Source: JBCDKH01 sp964388485 (GTDB lineage: Bacteria; Planctomycetota; Phycisphaerae; Tepidisphaerales; Tepidisphaeraceae). From it: a stretch of DNA of 64,000 bases. A model generated the notes under the pieces. The model had not been told where the DNA came from, did no database searches, and was given only the letters and a program-made list of their open reading frames with translations. The stretch covers positions 1 to 64,000 of the forward strand of contig CAYMAS010000014.1 in NCBI GenBank assembly GCA_964388485.1. The letters run 5' to 3'. Both the position numbers and the translations under genes were made by a program. This document shows, piece by piece, positions 61,466-64,000 of the stretch (within the stretch, counting starts at the first letter, position 1; each line of letters begins with the position of its first letter).

Positions 61466-64000
61466 CTATCCGTTCAAGGCCGCGTGGGCCGCGGCAAGGC
61501 GGGCGATGGGGACGCGGAAGGGGCTACAGCTGACGTAGTCGAGGCCAACCTTGTGGCAGAAGTGGACGCTCGACGGATCGCCGCCGTGCTCGCCGCAGAT
61601 GCCGAGCTTGACGTCAGGCCGCGTCGCCTTGCCCTTCTCGACGGCGATCTTCACCATCTCGCCCACGCCGTTCTGGTCGAGGCTCTGGAACGGGTCCTCG
61701 GGCAGGATGCCCTTATCGACGTACTCGCGAAGGAAGACGCCCGCATCGTCACGGCTGAAGCCGAAGGTCATCTGTGTCAGGTCGTTCGTGCCGAAGCTGA
61801 AGAACTCCGCCTGCTCGGCGATCTTGTCGGCCGTGATGGCGGCGCGGGGCACCTCGATCATCGTGCCGACGAGGTACTTGCACTTCTTCTTCTTGGCCTG
61901 GAAGACCTGCTCGGCCTCGTCGTGCAAATGCTCGATGAGGTACGACAGCTCCGTGTCCGTGCCCGCGAGCGGGATCATGATCTCCGGGACGATGTTCCCG
62001 CCGACCTGCAACGCCGCCTCGAGAATCGCACGCACCTGCATGCGCAGGATCTCGGGGTACGTCACCGCCAACCGGCAGCCGCGGTGGCCGAGCATGGGGT
62101 TGGACTCGTGGAGCGCGGTGATGCGGCTCTTGACCTCGTCGCTCGTCACGCCGGTGTTGCCGGCGATCAGCTCGATCTCCTTGTACTGATCGACGCCCGG
62201 CAGGAACTCGTGCAACGGCGGGTCGAGCAGGCGAATGGTCACCGGCAGACCCTTCATCGCCTTGAACAGGCCGGCAAAGTCCTTCCGCTGGAACGGCAGG
62301 AGCTTCTTGAGCGCCTTCTCGCGGCCTTCGGTCGTGCTCGCCAGAATCATCTCACGCATCGGCCCAATCCGCTCGGGCTCGAAGAACATGTGCTCGGTCC
62401 GGCAAAGCCCGATGCCCTCGGCACCGAAGTCGCGCGCCTTCTTCGAGTCGCCGGGCGTGTCGGCGTTGGTGCGGACCTTCATCGTGCGGAACTTATCCGC
62501 CAGGCTCATGAGCTTCTTGAAGTTGCGATCCGGCTCGGGGTCCTGCGTCTCGACCTCGCCGGCCAGGACGTCGCCCGTCGTGCCGTCGATGCTGAGCGAG
62601 TCGCCCGGGCCGTACTTCTTGCCGTTGATCGTGGCGGTCTCCTTGTCGGCGTCGATCTCAACGGCGCCCGCACCGCAGACACAAGGCTTGCCCCAGCCGC
62701 GGGCGACGACGGCCGCGTGGCTCGTCTTGCCGCCGGTGCTGGTGAGAATGCCCTTCGCCGCGTGCATGCCGTCGACGTCTTCGGGACTCGTCTCGCGACG
62801 TACGAGCAACACGGCCTCGCCGGCCTCGGCCCGCTTCTTGGCGTCCTGTGCCGTGAACGACAGCTTGCCGACGGCCGCGCCGGGCGAGGCGTTCAGGCCG
62901 CTCGTCAGCACCTCGGCGTTCTTGCGCGCCGCCGGCGCGAAGGCCGGGTGCAGGAGCTGATCGAGGTGGCCGGGCGTGACCATCTTGACGGCCGCCTTCT
63001 CGTCGATGAGCTTTTCCTTGAGCAGGTCGGTGGCGATCTTGAGCGCCGCCCGGCCGGTCCGCTTGCCGTTGCGGGTCTGGAGCATGTAGAGCTTGCGTTC
63101 TTCGACCGTAAATTCGAAGTCCTGCATGTCCTTGTACCGCTCCTCGAGACGCTGGCGCATCTCCATCAGCTCCTTGTACATCTTGGGAAGCTCCTTCTTC
63201 ATCTCGACAAGACCTTTGGGCGTGCGGATGCCGGCGACGACGTCTTCGCCCTGGGCGTTGACGAGGTACTCGACGAGGAACTTGTTGTCGCCCGAACTCG
63301 GGTCACGCGTGAAGCCCACGCCCGTCGCGCAGTCGTCGCCCATGTTGCCGAAGACCATCGTTTGGCAGTTGACCGCGGTGCCGGCCAAGCCCTGGATGCC
63401 TTCAGCCCGGCGGTAGCTGTGGGCCTTGTCGCTGTCCCAGCTCTTGAAGACCGCCTCGATCGCCAGCTCCAGCTGTCCCATCGGGTCCTGCGGGAAGGCG
63501 AAGCCGGCGTGCTTCTTGAAGACCTTCTTGTACTCCTCGCACAGCTCCTTGAGGTCCTCGGCGGACAGCTCGGTGTCCTCCTCGACGCCGCGATCCTTCT
63601 TCATGGCCGCGATGGCCTCTTCGAAGTGGTGGTGGTGCACGCCGACGACGACGTCGCCGTACATGTTGATGAGTCGGCGGTAGCTGTCGTAGGCGAAGCG
63701 GTCGTTCTGCTGGGCCATCGACTCGACGATCTCGTCGGTCAGGCCCAGGTTCAGGACGGTGTCCATCATGCCCGGCATCGACACGGCCGCGCCGGAGCGC
63801 ACGCTAAGGAGCAGCGGCTTCTTGGCGTCGCCGAACTTCTTCTTCGTCGCCTTCTCGGTCTTGCGGACGTTCTTGGCGACCTCGTCCATGAGGCCCTTGG
63901 GAAGCTTCTTGCCGCCCGAGTTGTAGTCGGCGCAGGTCTCGGTGGTGATGGTGAATCCGGGCGGCACGGGGAAGCCGCTGGAGGTCATGTCGGCAAGGTT
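61466..64000 (-). CDS. ppdK: Pyruvate, phosphate dikinase (5' end beyond the window)
   Basis: 844 residues visible; the frame enters the window at NLADMTSSGFPVPPGFTI, so about 35 N-terminal residues are missing. Nucleotide-binding domain: LLSVRSGAAVSMPGMMDTVLNLG in pieces. Phospho-His domain: ILTSTGGKTSHAAVVARGWGKPCVCG, with the catalytic His in TSHAA. C-terminal PEP/pyruvate barrel: GTDTELSYLIEHLHDEAEQ, FFSFGTNDLTQMTFGFSRDD in pieces, and KLGICGEHGGDP...DYVSCSPFRVPIARLAAA. The enzyme interconverts pyruvate, ATP and phosphate with PEP, AMP and PPi. Full length for the bacterial enzyme. Confidence 0.97.
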   Translation of the reverse strand, partial: NLADMTSSGFPVPPGFTITTETCADYNSGGKKLPKGLMDEVAKNVRKTEKATKKKFGDAKKPLLLSVRSGAAVSMPGMMDTVLNLGLTDEIVESMAQQNDRFAYDSYRRLINMYGDVVVGVHHHHFEEAIAAMKKDRGVEEDTELSAEDLKELCEEYKKVFKKHAGFAFPQDPMGQLELAIEAVFKSWDSDKAHSYRRAEGIQGLAGTAVNCQTMVFGNMGDDCATGVGFTRDPSSGDNKFLVEYLVNAQGEDVVAGIRTPKGLVEMKKELPKMYKELMEMRQRLEERYKDMQDFEFTVEERKLYMLQTRNGKRTGRAALKIATDLLKEKLIDEKAAVKMVTPGHLDQLLHPAFAPAARKNAEVLTSGLNASPGAAVGKLSFTAQDAKKRAEAGEAVLLVRRETSPEDVDGMHAAKGILTSTGGKTSHAAVVARGWGKPCVCGAGAVEIDADKETATINGKKYGPGDSLSIDGTTGDVLAGEVETQDPEPDRNFKKLMSLADKFRTMKVRTNADTPGDSKKARDFGAEGIGLCRTEHMFFEPERIGPMREMILASTTEGREKALKKLLPFQRKDFAGLFKAMKGLPVTIRLLDPPLHEFLPGVDQYKEIELIAGNTGVTSDEVKSRITALHESNPMLGHRGCRLAVTYPEILRMQVRAILEAALQVGGNIVPEIMIPLAGTDTELSYLIEHLHDEAEQVFQAKKKKCKYLVGTMIEVPRAAITADKIAEQAEFFSFGTNDLTQMTFGFSRDDAGVFLREYVDKGILPEDPFQSLDQNGVGEMVKIAVEKGKATRPDVKLGICGEHGGDPSSVHFCHKVGLDYVSCSPFRVPIARLAAAHAALNG

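Overview
The window is a high-GC, densely coding bacterial chromosome segment from a draft assembly (N runs at 17094-17103 and 18184-18222). It most likely comes from a planctomycete, probably of the Phycisphaerae lineage. The reasons are a secreted giant protein with the planctomycete LExRRLLA N-terminal motif, four proteins ending in PEP-CTERM sorting tails, a 16S rRNA gene that is not linked to 23S or tRNA genes, weak Shine-Dalgarno sites with many GTG/TTG starts, and two Uma2-family genes. The lineage is an inference; phylogeny of the 16S gene would settle it.

Layout. 1-7.4 kb: the end of smc, a much enlarged valS, an FGGY sugar kinase and an enolase-superfamily enzyme. 7.5-16.8 kb: rpsO-pnp, the giant LExRRLLA protein and rpsB-tsf. 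16.9-24.9 kb: yjbQ, an ECF sigma factor with a putative anti-sigma partner, rarA, an MBL-fold nuclease, an FAH-family enzyme, a DUF2062 protein and a PfkB kinase. 25-35.5 kb: a methyltransferase, a CNBD-thioredoxin-reductase-like fusion, Uma2, ffh, a PEP-CTERM protein, a CpcT-like protein, a SemiSWEET-like protein and der. 35.5-37.8 kb: a self-contained 16S rRNA transcription unit with promoter, boxA, processing stalk and terminator. 38-49.5 kb: a zinc-ribbon coiled-coil protein, rnhA, an MFS transporter, kbl, a PEP-CTERM beta-helix protein, carbonic anhydrase, truB, smpB, an aldo/keto reductase and Uma2. 49.6-57.2 kb: a MotA/MotB-like pair separated by a four-helix-bundle (S23) gene inside inverted repeats, purQ, a beta-barrel candidate, and a heme oxygenase-bacteriophytochrome pair. 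57.2-64 kb: comM/yifB, a sugar isomerase, a PEP-CTERM HAF protein and ppdK running off the end.

The most unusual feature is palindromic elements that have entered protein-coding genes in frame and are apparently translated. valS alone carries three 98-bp copies of one palindrome family, one copy each of two other families, and a complete Y1/HUH REP-associated transposase (RAYT) domain bracketed by two of the 98-bp palindromes. This is a REP-RAYT-REP unit embedded in frame in an essential aminoacyl-tRNA synthetase, which grows to 1319 residues while keeping its HIGH and KMSKS motifs. The adjacent FGGY kinase carries another in-frame palindrome. One of the valS families resembles the inverted repeats bracketing the S23 gene between the motA- and motB-like genes, which suggests a gene-carrying element and a gene-less miniature derivative. 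Several further palindrome families lie between genes.

Most remaining genes are housekeeping: translation (valS, rpsO, rpsB, tsf, 16S, truB, smpB), RNA turnover (pnp), protein targeting (ffh), ribosome assembly (der), chromosome maintenance (smc, rarA, rnhA) and central metabolism (ppdK, purQ, kbl). The accessory part consists of exported PEP-CTERM proteins, a red-light sensor with its own chromophore-making enzyme, and the mobile palindromes.
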